DNA from: Pseudomonadota bacterium
GTDB lineage: Bacteria; Desulfobacterota; Desulfovibrionia; Desulfovibrionales; Desulfomicrobiaceae
Direction of reading: 5' to 3'
Assembly: GCA_018902545.1 (NCBI GenBank)
Contig: JAHIQM010000004.1
Span: 293,255 to 357,254, forward strand
DNA length: 64,000 nt
The notes beneath the pieces are model-generated. The model worked only from the letters and a program-made list of their open reading frames with translations. It was not told the DNA's origin and made no database searches. A program made the translations under genes and the position numbers. Of this stretch, positions 18,133-26,669 are shown in pieces. The first letter of the stretch is position 1. Each line of letters opens with the position of its first letter.

Positions 18133-18908
18133 GCGATCTCCTCGCCCGGATCCAGGCCGCCGTCGAATCCAGCCCGGACAACATCGACCTGAAGCTGCTG
18201 GCCTCCGGCTGGCAGGAGGCGCGCCGGCGTTTCTCCCAGACCAAGAGCGCCGCCAACCGGCGCGAATGGAAGACCCTCGAGGCCGACCTCGTCGAAGCCC
18301 TGGATTCGCTTGAAGTGCCCTGCGGCTTGACGGAAAAGACGCGCACCGAGGCCGACTTCGCTGGCGTCAAGGAGGTCCTGGCCCACCTTCAGGAACAGGG
18401 GCGCAAGATCAGGCAGGCCAAGCTCTACCAGGACATCAGGAGCGGCTTCCTGCGCAGGCAGAAGAACGGCGCCTTCCGCAGGTACGACGTGGACCGCTAC
18501 GCGGCCACCCTGCCCATGCTCTCCCTGCCCCAGCGTGAGACGGACGACCTGTCGAACCTGGCCCGGCAGGAACTGGAGGAACGCGTCCTGAAAACGAGGG
18601 AACAGCGCCAGTCCATAGCCTTCGACCGCGCGGTGAAGGAAGGCAGGCACATCCGGCGGGACGATGTGGCCCTGGAGCTCGCGGCCCGGGCAATGGCCTT
18701 CTCCGTGGGCATCAAGTCCGCCCTGGCCGTGGCCGCCCCCGATCTGGTCGCTGCGGCCGGAGGCCACCGGGACCGCGCCGACGACCTGGTGCGCGAACTG
18801 GAAAAACATCTGGACGAGGTGCTGAACGAATTTTCACGACCCATCCGCTTCACGGTGGAGTATGCCGAAACAACAGCCGAAAATCACGAAGACCCCGCCC
18901 AGGACTGA
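18129..18908 (+). CDS. Probable terminase small subunit
   Basis: 259 residues from a GTG start overlapping the preceding stop (GTGA). The protein is helical and charged, and its start region could hold a DNA-binding helix pair. Assignment rests mainly on position: it overlaps the large terminase by 47 bases, the usual small-large order. Sequence similarity to known small subunits is weak by eye, so another packaging accessory is possible. Confidence 0.6.
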   Translation: MSDLLARIQAAVESSPDNIDLKLLASGWQEARRRFSQTKSAANRREWKTLEADLVEALDSLEVPCGLTEKTRTEADFAGVKEVLAHLQEQGRKIRQAKLYQDIRSGFLRRQKNGAFRRYDVDRYAATLPMLSLPQRETDDLSNLARQELEERVLKTREQRQSIAFDRAVKEGRHIRRDDVALELAARAMAFSVGIKSALAVAAPDLVAAAGGHRDRADDLVRELEKHLDEVLNEFSRPIRFTVEYAETTAENHEDPAQD

Positions 18909-20895
18909 AAGGATCCGCATCGCGGCCCTGCCCTCCTGGCTGCATGCGGAGACAGCGGAGGCGGTGCGGTCCAGGACTGCCGACGGCGTTTGGGTCTGGG
19001 ACTTCGTCCTGGGCAAGGGCGAGCGCGCCGTCCTGCGGCGCAGGACGCAGATGCCCGTCAGCGTCTGGGCCGAACGTCACCGCGTGGTCCACAACTCCTC
19101 CATGCCCGGCCGCTGGAGGAACATCGTCACGCCCTACGCAGCCGGCATCATGGACGCGTCCTTCGCGCCGTGCGTGCAGACCGTGGTGATCATGAAGAGC
19201 CCCCAGACGGGAGGCACCGAGGCGGTCCACAACTGCGTGGCCTACGGCATCGACCGCGCGCCAGGCCCCGCGCTGTACGTCTACCCGGACGAGACCACGG
19301 CCCGCGAGAACGCCCAGGACCGGATCATCCCCATGCTGCGCGCAAGCCGGCGCCTGTCCGAATACCTGACCGGCTCGGCCGACGACCTTTCCTCGCTGCG
19401 CATCAACCTGGCGCACATGACCATCCACATGGCCTGGTCCGGCTCCCCCGCCCGCCTCGGCAACAAGCCCATCCGCTACCTGATCCTGGACGAACTGAAC
19501 AAGTACCAGTCGTCCCGGCGCGAAGCCTCGTCCGAAGACCTGGCCGAGAAGCGCGTCACGACCTGGCGGCGCAAGGCGAGAATCTGGAAGATCTCCACGC
19601 CGACCATCAAGAACGCGGGGATCCACGCCGCGTTCGCGGCGGCCGAGGCGCGCTTTCGCTTCCATGTATTCTGCGCGGCCTGCGGCGCCGGGCAGCTGAT
19701 GCGCTTCGAAGGCATCGGGTGGCCGGACGACGCGACGGATCCGATGACCGTGCGCTCGCGCTCCCAGGCCTGGTACGAGTGCGAGCACTGCTCCGCCCGC
19801 TGGACCGACGCCGACCGCGACATGGCCGTGCGCCGCGGGTCATGGCGGGAGGAGTCGTCGGGCCTGGAGCTGGACGAGTGCCTGAGCCGCAGCCAGCCCA
19901 TGGTCATCGCGTTCCATATCCCCGCCTGGATCTCCCCTTTCGTCAGCCTGTCCGAAATCGCCGGCAAGGCCCTGGCCTACCGGCAGACCAGGGACGAGGA
20001 ACTCCTCAAGGACCTGCAGAACAACTACAAGGGCGAACCGTGGGAAGAAAGGCACGCCCTGCGCGCCGAGGACTCGATCCTCGCCCTGCGCGACGACCGC
20101 CCCCGGGGCCTGGTCCCCGGTGGCGGTCAGGTCGCCGCGCTGGTGGCGGCGGTGGACACCCAGGACGACGGCTTCGTCTACGAGATCCGCGCCTTCGGCT
20201 GGGGCATGGCCGAGGAGTCCTGGTGCGTGCGCGAGGGCTTCCTGCCCGTGGACTGGAACCAGCTGGCCCGGCCGCAGGGGTCCGACATCCCGTGGCGGTA
20301 CGTTCCGGCCTTCGATCCGCTGCGGCAGGTGCTGTGGGAAGACTCCTACAGGGACGAGCAGGGCCGGATCTATCCCGTCCAGTTCGCCCTGATCGACGCC
20401 ATGGGGCATCACACCACGGAGGTCTACGACTTCTGCCGCGCCCACCGGGGCCAGATCCTGCCCTTCCAGGGCGTCCAGCGCATGAACGTGAAATACGGCT
20501 ATTCCCCGGTGCTGCACTACCCCGGCACCAACCGCCCCATCCCCGGCGGCCTCAAGCTGCTGCGCGGCAACTCCACGTTCTGGAAAAACAACCTATCGAA
20601 TCGGCTGGGCGTTGCCCCGACGGATCCGGGCGCGTGGCACTATCACGCCGAGCTGTCCGGAGCCTGGGCGCGCGCCATGTGCGCGGAGCACCGGGACGAG
20701 AAGACGGGATACTGGATCTGCCCCAAGGGGACGCCGAACCACGCCTGGGACGTGGCCCACTACCTCCTGATCGCAGCGGACATTCTGGGAATCAAGATGT
20801 GGAGCCAGGCGCAGGCTGCGGAACAGGAACCTGCGCCGGCACCGGAAATGAACCCTTACACGGGAGGCCGGCAGATGTTCGGGAGAAGCGCGTGA
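18862..20895 (+). CDS. Terminase large subunit (GpA family)
   Basis: This 677-residue packaging ATPase/nuclease is lambda GpA-like. The ATPase P-loop region reads MKSPQTGGTEAVHN (about residue 112) and the Walker B reads YLILDELNKY (about residue 207). The C-terminal RNase H-like nuclease begins VAAVDTQDDGFVYEIRAFGWG (about residue 428), with further acidic residues at LIDAMGHHTTEVYDF. Two zinc-like CxxC pairs (CAACGA, CEHCSA) lie between. It cuts concatemers and pumps DNA through the portal. Confidence 0.95.
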   Translation: MPKQQPKITKTPPRTERIRIAALPSWLHAETAEAVRSRTADGVWVWDFVLGKGERAVLRRRTQMPVSVWAERHRVVHNSSMPGRWRNIVTPYAAGIMDASFAPCVQTVVIMKSPQTGGTEAVHNCVAYGIDRAPGPALYVYPDETTARENAQDRIIPMLRASRRLSEYLTGSADDLSSLRINLAHMTIHMAWSGSPARLGNKPIRYLILDELNKYQSSRREASSEDLAEKRVTTWRRKARIWKISTPTIKNAGIHAAFAAAEARFRFHVFCAACGAGQLMRFEGIGWPDDATDPMTVRSRSQAWYECEHCSARWTDADRDMAVRRGSWREESSGLELDECLSRSQPMVIAFHIPAWISPFVSLSEIAGKALAYRQTRDEELLKDLQNNYKGEPWEERHALRAEDSILALRDDRPRGLVPGGGQVAALVAAVDTQDDGFVYEIRAFGWGMAEESWCVREGFLPVDWNQLARPQGSDIPWRYVPAFDPLRQVLWEDSYRDEQGRIYPVQFALIDAMGHHTTEVYDFCRAHRGQILPFQGVQRMNVKYGYSPVLHYPGTNRPIPGGLKLLRGNSTFWKNNLSNRLGVAPTDPGAWHYHAELSGAWARAMCAEHRDEKTGYWICPKGTPNHAWDVAHYLLIAADILGIKMWSQAQAAEQEPAPAPEMNPYTGGRQMFGRSA

Positions 20896-21125
20896 ACGCG
20901 GCGGCAAGGGAACTGGTCAGGGTCGTGGATCTGGCCAGGGCGGGAGTCATCTTCAGCCCCAGGAACGGTGCGGTCTGCCCGGGCTGCGGCGCGACGCGGC
21001 TGCGGGCCTACAAGACAATGCCGTGGTCGGGGTCGGTGCGGATCCGCTACCACAAATGCGGCAATCCGGAGTGCATTCTGTGCGCCATCGGTGAAGGGAT
21101 CAAGAGTCTGCAGGAGGAACTATGA
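20892..21125 (+). CDS. Ogr/Delta-like zinc-finger protein
   Basis: 77 residues from a GTG start overlapping the terminase stop. The cysteines follow C-x2-C-x23-C-x4-C (CPGC ... CGNPEC) with YHKC before the third cysteine, the arrangement of P2 Ogr/Delta late-gene activators. Those bind DNA and RNA polymerase alpha to switch on morphogenesis genes. Its place before the head genes suits a late activator. A decayed second copy lies at 22652-22866. Confidence 0.7.
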   Translation: MNAAARELVRVVDLARAGVIFSPRNGAVCPGCGATRLRAYKTMPWSGSVRIRYHKCGNPECILCAIGEGIKSLQEEL

Positions 21126-21619
21126 ACATCACGAGCATGAAAGTGGCGGATTTGATTCCCTACGCCTGCAATTCGCGCACGCACTGCCCGGAGCAGGTGT
21201 CCCAGATCGCGGCAAGCATCCGGGAGTTCGGCTGGACCAACCCCGTCCTGATCGACGAACGCGGCGGCGTCATCGCCGGACACGGCCGCATCATGGCCGC
21301 GCGCGAACTCGGCATGAACGAGGTTCCCTGCATCGTCCTGGCCGGCCTGACCGACATCCAGAAGCGGGCATACATCATAGCGGACAACAAGCTGGCCCTC
21401 AGTGCGGGGTGGGATGACGCCATGCTCCGCCAGGAGCTGGAGGCCCTCAGGAGTCTGGACTTCGAACTGGAACTGACGGGGTTCTCCATGGAAGAGATCG
21501 ACATGTTTCTCGCCGATCCGGAAGCGCTGAGCAGGGGCACGAAGGAGATCAACGCCGATGACTTCGAACTCAAACACACATGCCCGAGGTGCGGCTTTGA
21601 ATTCAACGAAAAAGCCTGA
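21122..21619 (+). CDS. ParB-like nuclease-domain protein
   Basis: 165 residues with a ParB N-terminal fold at residues 1-90 (VADLIPYACNSRTH, QIAASIREFGWTNPVLID, VIAGHGRIMAARELG, ADNKLALSAGWDD). The GHGR motif marks the ParB/sulfiredoxin CTP-binding family. The C-terminus has FELKHTCPRCGFEF, a zinc-ribbon half. It overlaps the cytosine methylase gene by 62 bases, and ParB-domain proteins often pair with or fuse to phage methylases. It may guide or regulate methylation. It overlaps the Ogr-like gene start-to-stop (ATGA). Confidence 0.88.
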   Translation: MNITSMKVADLIPYACNSRTHCPEQVSQIAASIREFGWTNPVLIDERGGVIAGHGRIMAARELGMNEVPCIVLAGLTDIQKRAYIIADNKLALSAGWDDAMLRQELEALRSLDFELELTGFSMEEIDMFLADPEALSRGTKEINADDFELKHTCPRCGFEFNEKA

Positions 21620-22655
21620 CTGCGCGTGGAACCTGTCTGATCTGGACAGGGTGAGGAAGAACGGGTGCAGGGTCATGTCGACCTTCGCCTGCGGCGGCGG
21701 CTCCAGCATGGGCTACAAGCTGGCCGGGTGTGAAATCGTCGCGGCCAACGACATCGACCCGGAGATGGCCTGGCACTACAGGCACAACCTGAATCCGCCG
21801 CGATATTTCCTGTGCCCGATTCGCGACCTGATCGAAATGGATCTTCCGGAAGAACTCTTCTCCCTGGACATCCTCGACGGATCGCCGCCCTGTTCGACAT
21901 TCAGCATGTCCGGCAGCAGGGAGGCTGCCTGGGGCAAGGAAAAGCATTTCCGGGAGGGACAGGCCCGGCAGGTTCTGTCCGATCTGTTCTTCGACTACCT
22001 GGACCTGGTCCGGAGGCTTCGACCAAAGGTGGCTATCGCGGAAAACGTCAAAGGCATGATCCTCGGGAACGCCAGGGGTTATACGAGAATGATCATGACG
22101 CGGTTCCGTGAGATCGGCTACAGGCCCCAGCTCTTCCTGCTCAACGCCGCAGACTGCGGGGTACCGCAAAGCCGGGAGCGGGTGTTTTTCTGCGCACTGC
22201 GCAGCGACATCGACCGACCGCCGCTCAACCTCGATCCACGGCACCGATGGATCAGCGCGGCAGAGGCGTGTCAGGACATCCAGCAACTTACGCAAAATGA
22301 GCTCATTGAAACCGCCCCGGCCCCGAACGACCTCAAATGCTGGAAACACACGTTGCCCGGAGGCACGTATTCGGACTTCATCAAAAAAACGGAAAGTCGT
22401 GTCTCCTGCTTCAATAACCGTCGTCTGGCCAGGAATACACCGGCATGCACGCTGCCGGCCAACACATCGGTCACGACGCACTGGTCGGAATGCCGCACTC
22501 TGACATTCCGGGAATGGAAGCGGCTCGGCTCGTTCCCCGACGATTACCACGCAAAGACGGACAAGATCGGCAAATACATGATCGGAATGTCGGTGCCCCC
22601 AAGGCTGACGGAAACCGTCGCTCGAGGCGTGATCGAGCAGTGGTTGGACTCATGA
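21558..22655 (+). CDS. DNA (cytosine-5) methyltransferase
   Basis: 365 residues with C5-methylase motifs in order. Motif I is TFACGGGSSMGYKLAG and the motif IV catalytic Cys is in GSPPCSTFS. Motif VI is ENVKGM, motif VIII QSRERVFF, and a motif IX/X-like LPANTSVTTHWSE ... RLGSFPDDY follows. The target-recognition region between VIII and IX is short, typical of phage solitary methylases. No cognate nuclease is adjacent, so it probably protects phage DNA from host restriction or modulates expression. Confidence 0.93.
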   Translation: MTSNSNTHARGAALNSTKKPDCAWNLSDLDRVRKNGCRVMSTFACGGGSSMGYKLAGCEIVAANDIDPEMAWHYRHNLNPPRYFLCPIRDLIEMDLPEELFSLDILDGSPPCSTFSMSGSREAAWGKEKHFREGQARQVLSDLFFDYLDLVRRLRPKVAIAENVKGMILGNARGYTRMIMTRFREIGYRPQLFLLNAADCGVPQSRERVFFCALRSDIDRPPLNLDPRHRWISAAEACQDIQQLTQNELIETAPAPNDLKCWKHTLPGGTYSDFIKKTESRVSCFNNRRLARNTPACTLPANTSVTTHWSECRTLTFREWKRLGSFPDDYHAKTDKIGKYMIGMSVPPRLTETVARGVIEQWLDS

Positions 22656-22866
22656 TGGCGGCGGCAAGAGAAGTTCGTCAGGATCGTGGGGAGTCATCTT
22701 CAGCCCCAGAACGGCGCGGTCAGCCTGTCTCCGGCCCGAAGTGACTGCGGGCTTAAAAGACAATGCCGTGGTCGGGGTCGGGTGGATCCGCTACCACAAG
22801 TGCGACAATCCCGCAGTGAGTGCTGTGCGCGATTGGGGAGGTGATTAAGGAGCTTGCAGGAGGGAT
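22652..22866 (+). pseudogene. Decayed duplicate of the Ogr-like zinc-finger gene
   Basis: The sequence aligns along its length with 20892-21117. Shared blocks include GGAGTCATCTTCAGCCCC (nearly), AAGACAATGCCGTGGTCGG, GATCCGCTACCACAA and CTTGCAGGAGG/CTGCAGGAGG. It contains several indels and stops that destroy the reading frame. It begins at an ATGA overlap with the methylase stop, as the intact copy does with the terminase stop. Confidence 0.88.
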
Positions 22867-23074
22867 AAGCGAATACGAGGAGTTACAAAGGTTTATATAA
22901 CATTAAAAGCGTAAATATTAGGATTAGAAGAATGACACATTAATAAATAAAAAACAAGAATAGACAGTTCAATGAGAGAAAATATATGGGACATAAATTA
23001 TCTTTGTATAAAACATTTTTATTGTATGATCTCGGGCAGTTAAGGCATACCACCTCATCTTCGGCGGACCTATC

Positions 23075-24043
23075 GTGAAATATGCTTACGAAGACCTTGG
23101 CTACGATCAATTTGAAAAACTTATAATATTTCTATGTCAGAAATTATTTGGCATTTCAGTGCAGGGGTTTTCTAAAGGACCTGACGGTGGTCGAGATGCC
23201 AAGTTCGTAGGAACAGCCGAGATTTTTCCAAGCAAAGCCAGTCCATGGACAGGGACAACAATTATTCAAGCCAAACACACTAACGGATATAACAAATGTT
23301 TCTCAGAATCAGATTTTTATAATCCTGCTGGTGGAACAAATACGGTTATTGGCAAAGAAATGACGCGGATAAAAATTCTGCGAAGCAAAAATCAACTCGA
23401 TAATTATATTTTATTTGCCAATAGACGCCTGGCGGGAAATGCCGAATCCGATATTATAAATCAAATTTCAAAAAATTGTAATATACCCGAACCGTCAATT
23501 ACACTTTGTGGGATTGAAGCCTTAGAAAATTGGCTAAAATCTTTTCCTGATGTTGCAGAAAAAGCAGATCTTGACCCAGTTGACTTTCCACTCACTGTTG
23601 GATCTGACGAATTAGCAGAAATTGTACAAGCGATAGCTCTGAATAAATCAGAAATATTCGATGTTTTAGACTTTCCACCAACAGAAAGAATAAAATATAG
23701 ACAAAAAAATGTGATTAACAATATGTCAGAATCATATGCAACTTATCAAAGAAAAAAATTTCTTAAGGAAACAAAACAAATAGAAAAATTTTTAGCAGAT
23801 CCAGAAAATATTGAACTTACGTACATGTACCAATCTATAATTGAAGAATTTCAACCGAAAATTATTGCCAAACGGAAAAATTATCAAACTTTCGACGAAG
23901 TCATGAATTATTTGATAGATATATTATTAAATCGTGATCCAGTCTTAAGACAAAGAGAGCATAAACGTCTGACTCGAGCAGTGCTGTTCTATATGTACTG
24001 GAACTGCGATATAGGGGATAACGGAGATGCTACGGCCAACTAA
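23075..24043 (+). CDS. ABC-3C system effector with Mrr-like restriction endonuclease domain
   Basis: 322 residues from a GTG start. The N-terminal 120 residues have a PD-(D/E)xK-type pattern: GPDGGRDAKFVG (acidic residue) and TIIQAKHTN (QxK). A helical C-terminal region carries the type seen as the ABC-3C C-terminal effector module. It is the first gene of a three-gene overlapping operon with a middle component and a DUF2326 ATPase, the diagnostic ABC-three-component layout. The system is expected to cut nucleic acid when the ATPase senses phage. DNA is about 35% GC, unlike flanking phage genes, indicating transfer. Confidence 0.85.
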   Translation: MKYAYEDLGYDQFEKLIIFLCQKLFGISVQGFSKGPDGGRDAKFVGTAEIFPSKASPWTGTTIIQAKHTNGYNKCFSESDFYNPAGGTNTVIGKEMTRIKILRSKNQLDNYILFANRRLAGNAESDIINQISKNCNIPEPSITLCGIEALENWLKSFPDVAEKADLDPVDFPLTVGSDELAEIVQAIALNKSEIFDVLDFPPTERIKYRQKNVINNMSESYATYQRKKFLKETKQIEKFLADPENIELTYMYQSIIEEFQPKIIAKRKNYQTFDEVMNYLIDILLNRDPVLRQREHKRLTRAVLFYMYWNCDIGDNGDATAN

Positions 24044-24275
24044 ACATTCACATCCCGATCGCACATTAATAAATGTAGCATACCTTGTGCTGCAACATAT
24101 TAGAATTATTCGGCTAGTCGGCTATAGCGATCTACGGAATTTTGTTAAGAAAAAAGTTTCAGGCGGAGATATATTTTTTCTGCCCTCTCTGAACTTCCTC
24201 TATTTATTGGGACTGATTGAATACCGCCCCAAAATTGACGCCGTGGAGTATGTAGGGCCAAATGAAACTATCTAA
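24027..24275 (+). CDS. ABC-3C middle component
   Basis: 82 residues (HSHPDRTLINVAYLVLQ...), overlapping the effector by 17 bases and the ATPase by 14 bases. Its size, position and C-terminal GGDIFFLPSLNFLYLLGLIEY match the small middle-component families of ABC-3C systems, probably a winged-helix-like adaptor linking ATPase and effector. The subfamily cannot be fixed by eye. Confidence 0.8.
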   Translation: MLRPTKHSHPDRTLINVAYLVLQHIRIIRLVGYSDLRNFVKKKVSGGDIFFLPSLNFLYLLGLIEYRPKIDAVEYVGPNETI

Positions 24276-26061
24276 GATTTATTCAAACCAACCAAACTCT
24301 TTTGGCCCGATTGAATTTGTCGCAGGCCTAAATGTTATTATGGCAGAAATCAGACTGCCTAAAAATTTAAACAAGGACACTCATAACCTTGGCAAGACCA
24401 CTCTTGCACGAGTCATCGACTTTGCCTTTCTTAATTCACGAAACCCGGGATTCTTTCTTTTTAAGCATATAGAAATATTTAAAGATTTTGTTTTCTTTTT
24501 GGAACTAGAACTTGATAACTCATCATATATAACAATTCGTCGTGGTGTAGAAGAATCTACAAAAATTAGCTTTAAGCGTCACCACTCCAGATGCCAAAAC
24601 TTCACCGATTTGCCTCCGAATGAATGGGATCATCACGATGTTGCATTCGACCGCGCTAAAGAACTGCTAGATGGAATTCTTGATTGGAAAGTTTTAAAAC
24701 CTTGGCCTTTCCGTAGACAACTTGGATACTTGCTCCGAATACAAAGTGACTACGAGAACGTTTTTACATTGCGAAAATCTGCAAACGGAAAGCATTCTAG
24801 TTGGAAACCTTTCCTTGCGCATATTTTAGGATTTAATGCAAAACAAATAGAAGAACTTTACAAAAAAGAAGAGCAATTAAAAAATAGCGAGTCAACGGCC
24901 ACCACTGTAAGAAAAGAGTTGGGCGGATCAATAGAAGATATCAGCAAAATTGAGGGAATGCTTCTTTTAAAAAAGAAAGAAGCTGAAAAAAAACAAGCAA
25001 TACTTGATTCTTTTGACTTCCGAGGACAAGATAAAGAACGTACAAAAAATTTAGTTAATGAAATTGACGCCCGAATATCAGCGCTGAATAACCAACGTTA
25101 TTCGTTGTCTAAAAACAAAAAGAAAATTTTAGATTCAATGAAAGATGAACGTATCTTATTCGATCCAGATGAAGCATATCGATTATTTAAAGATGCAGGA
25201 ATTTATTTTGAAGGACAGATTAAAAAGGACTTTAAACAGCTAATTAATTTCAATAAGCTTATTACTGAAGAACGACGAACATATCTTCAGGAAGATCACG
25301 CAGAAATTGAGGTTACGTTAAAGCAAGTCAATAGCGAATTAAATATTTTAGGCAAAAAACGAGCGAATGCGTTATCGTTTCTGAATGAAACTGACATATT
25401 TGAAAAATACAAGTCACTTTCTGATGAGATTGTCATTACGCGAGCAGATATCGTGTCCTTGGAGCGACAAAGAGGTTATCTCCATCGACTCAAAGAGTTA
25501 AGATCCGAAATCCGCGCACTCAAAGAGGAGTGTTCACATCTTCAGACGAGTATCGAATCAGATGTTGAGTCTCAGAATTCTGATCAAACAAGCATTTTCT
25601 CCACTATTCGTTTATATTTTAGTGAAATCATAGAAGATGTAATCAACCGCAAGGCTTTGCTCAACGTTTTTCCGAACAAAGAAGGACACCTAGAATTCAA
25701 GGCAGAAATCCTTGATGAGGCTGGAAACGAGACTAGCGCCGCATCAGGCCATACTTATCAAAAGCTGTTATGTATCGCTTTTGATCTGTCCGTATTACGT
25801 GCACATCTTTGCGATAAATTCCCACGATTTGTCTATCATGATGGAGTATTTGAGTCCTTGGATGATCGCAAAAAGACGAATCTACTTGGTGTAATTAGAC
25901 GGTATGCACAGCTTGGACTACAACCAATAATTACGTTAATTGACTCTGATTTACCACCCACAAATATAGATAATGAACATGTTTTTAAAGAATCTGAAAT
26001 TATTACTGTTCTTCATGATGAAAACGAACAAGGTCTTTTATTTAGAATAAATTCATGGTAA
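24262..26061 (+). CDS. ABC-3C ATPase (DUF2326, SMC/RecN-like)
   Basis: 599 residues. The N-terminal P-loop is NLGKTTLARVIDFA (about residue 46), preceded by the GPIEFVAGLNVIMAE strand. A long coiled coil spans about residues 200-450. The C-terminal ATPase half has a signature-like ASGHTYQKLLCIAFDLSVL and a Walker B in PRFVYHDGVFESLDDRKK. These are DUF2326 hallmarks. By analogy with SMC and Rad50, it likely monitors DNA and licenses the nuclease encoded first in the operon. The gene is AT-rich. Confidence 0.9.
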   Translation: MKLSKIYSNQPNSFGPIEFVAGLNVIMAEIRLPKNLNKDTHNLGKTTLARVIDFAFLNSRNPGFFLFKHIEIFKDFVFFLELELDNSSYITIRRGVEESTKISFKRHHSRCQNFTDLPPNEWDHHDVAFDRAKELLDGILDWKVLKPWPFRRQLGYLLRIQSDYENVFTLRKSANGKHSSWKPFLAHILGFNAKQIEELYKKEEQLKNSESTATTVRKELGGSIEDISKIEGMLLLKKKEAEKKQAILDSFDFRGQDKERTKNLVNEIDARISALNNQRYSLSKNKKKILDSMKDERILFDPDEAYRLFKDAGIYFEGQIKKDFKQLINFNKLITEERRTYLQEDHAEIEVTLKQVNSELNILGKKRANALSFLNETDIFEKYKSLSDEIVITRADIVSLERQRGYLHRLKELRSEIRALKEECSHLQTSIESDVESQNSDQTSIFSTIRLYFSEIIEDVINRKALLNVFPNKEGHLEFKAEILDEAGNETSAASGHTYQKLLCIAFDLSVLRAHLCDKFPRFVYHDGVFESLDDRKKTNLLGVIRRYAQLGLQPIITLIDSDLPPTNIDNEHVFKESEIITVLHDENEQGLLFRINSW

Positions 26062-26122
26062 TGTCATAAAAAATTATTCGTTATCATACTACGACAATAC
26101 TATACTTATTAAGGAATTATAA

Positions 26123-26542
26123 ATGAAGTATCATGTCATTGCGCACGGCGGGACCACCGATGATTTTGAAAAAGGTCTTAAAAAATCACTTCGTCTCGCA
26201 ATGGATGGAGAATCGAAAGAACTATTAATAAAGGTCTGCCAACTCGCAAATACACGTGGGATTATGAGCAATGTCATGGGAGAAAAACTTATAAATCAAC
26301 TTATAAAATCAAGGCAGATCTCTATAAAAACACCAGAGTGCACTATTCATATTTTTTTAGAAACTAAACGCGCGAATCATTCAAATTTCACAACTGGAAC
26401 CGTATTTGCGCCTTGGCTAACCCTTCCTTCGCTTGAAGAGACAATGAACGATTTTAGGACGGTCAACTCAGTTTATGTGCCGTGGCAGGAAAAAGAACTT
26501 GAGGATTATATTGCCGTTAATCCAACCTCGACTGCAATTTGA
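26123..26542 (+). CDS. Unrecognised protein following the ABC-3C operon
   Basis: 139 residues, 61 bases after the ATPase, same strand and same low GC, with its own AAGGA ribosome site. The protein alternates strands and helices (MKYHVIAHGGTTDDFEKGL, IHIFLETKRANHSNF, SVYVPWQEKELEDYI), resembling a small Rossmann-like or alpha/beta fold. I recognise no family. The compact module boundary (leader repeat directly after) suggests it moved with the ABC-3C genes and may be an accessory or regulator. Confidence 0.65.
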   Translation: MKYHVIAHGGTTDDFEKGLKKSLRLAMDGESKELLIKVCQLANTRGIMSNVMGEKLINQLIKSRQISIKTPECTIHIFLETKRANHSNFTTGTVFAPWLTLPSLEETMNDFRTVNSVYVPWQEKELEDYIAVNPTSTAI

Positions 26543-26548
26543 AGCGCT

Positions 26549-26660
26549 CCCGGCGCGGGCCTTATTCTTTCTCGCAGTCCTTAGCTGGTAATATACCGGC
26601 CCTGGGAACCACCCCCAGCCGCCTCCTCCGTCTGTGATTAGTAGACCGCAAACACACTCA
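26549..26660 (+). repeat. Leader repeat copy A (most diverged)
   Basis: It shares GCGCGGGCC, a CCTGG.AACC core, CGTCTGTGATTAGTAG and a C-rich tract with copies B and C in the same order. It lies exactly between two cargo modules. Confidence 0.7.
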
Positions 26661-26669
26661 ACCAATTAA

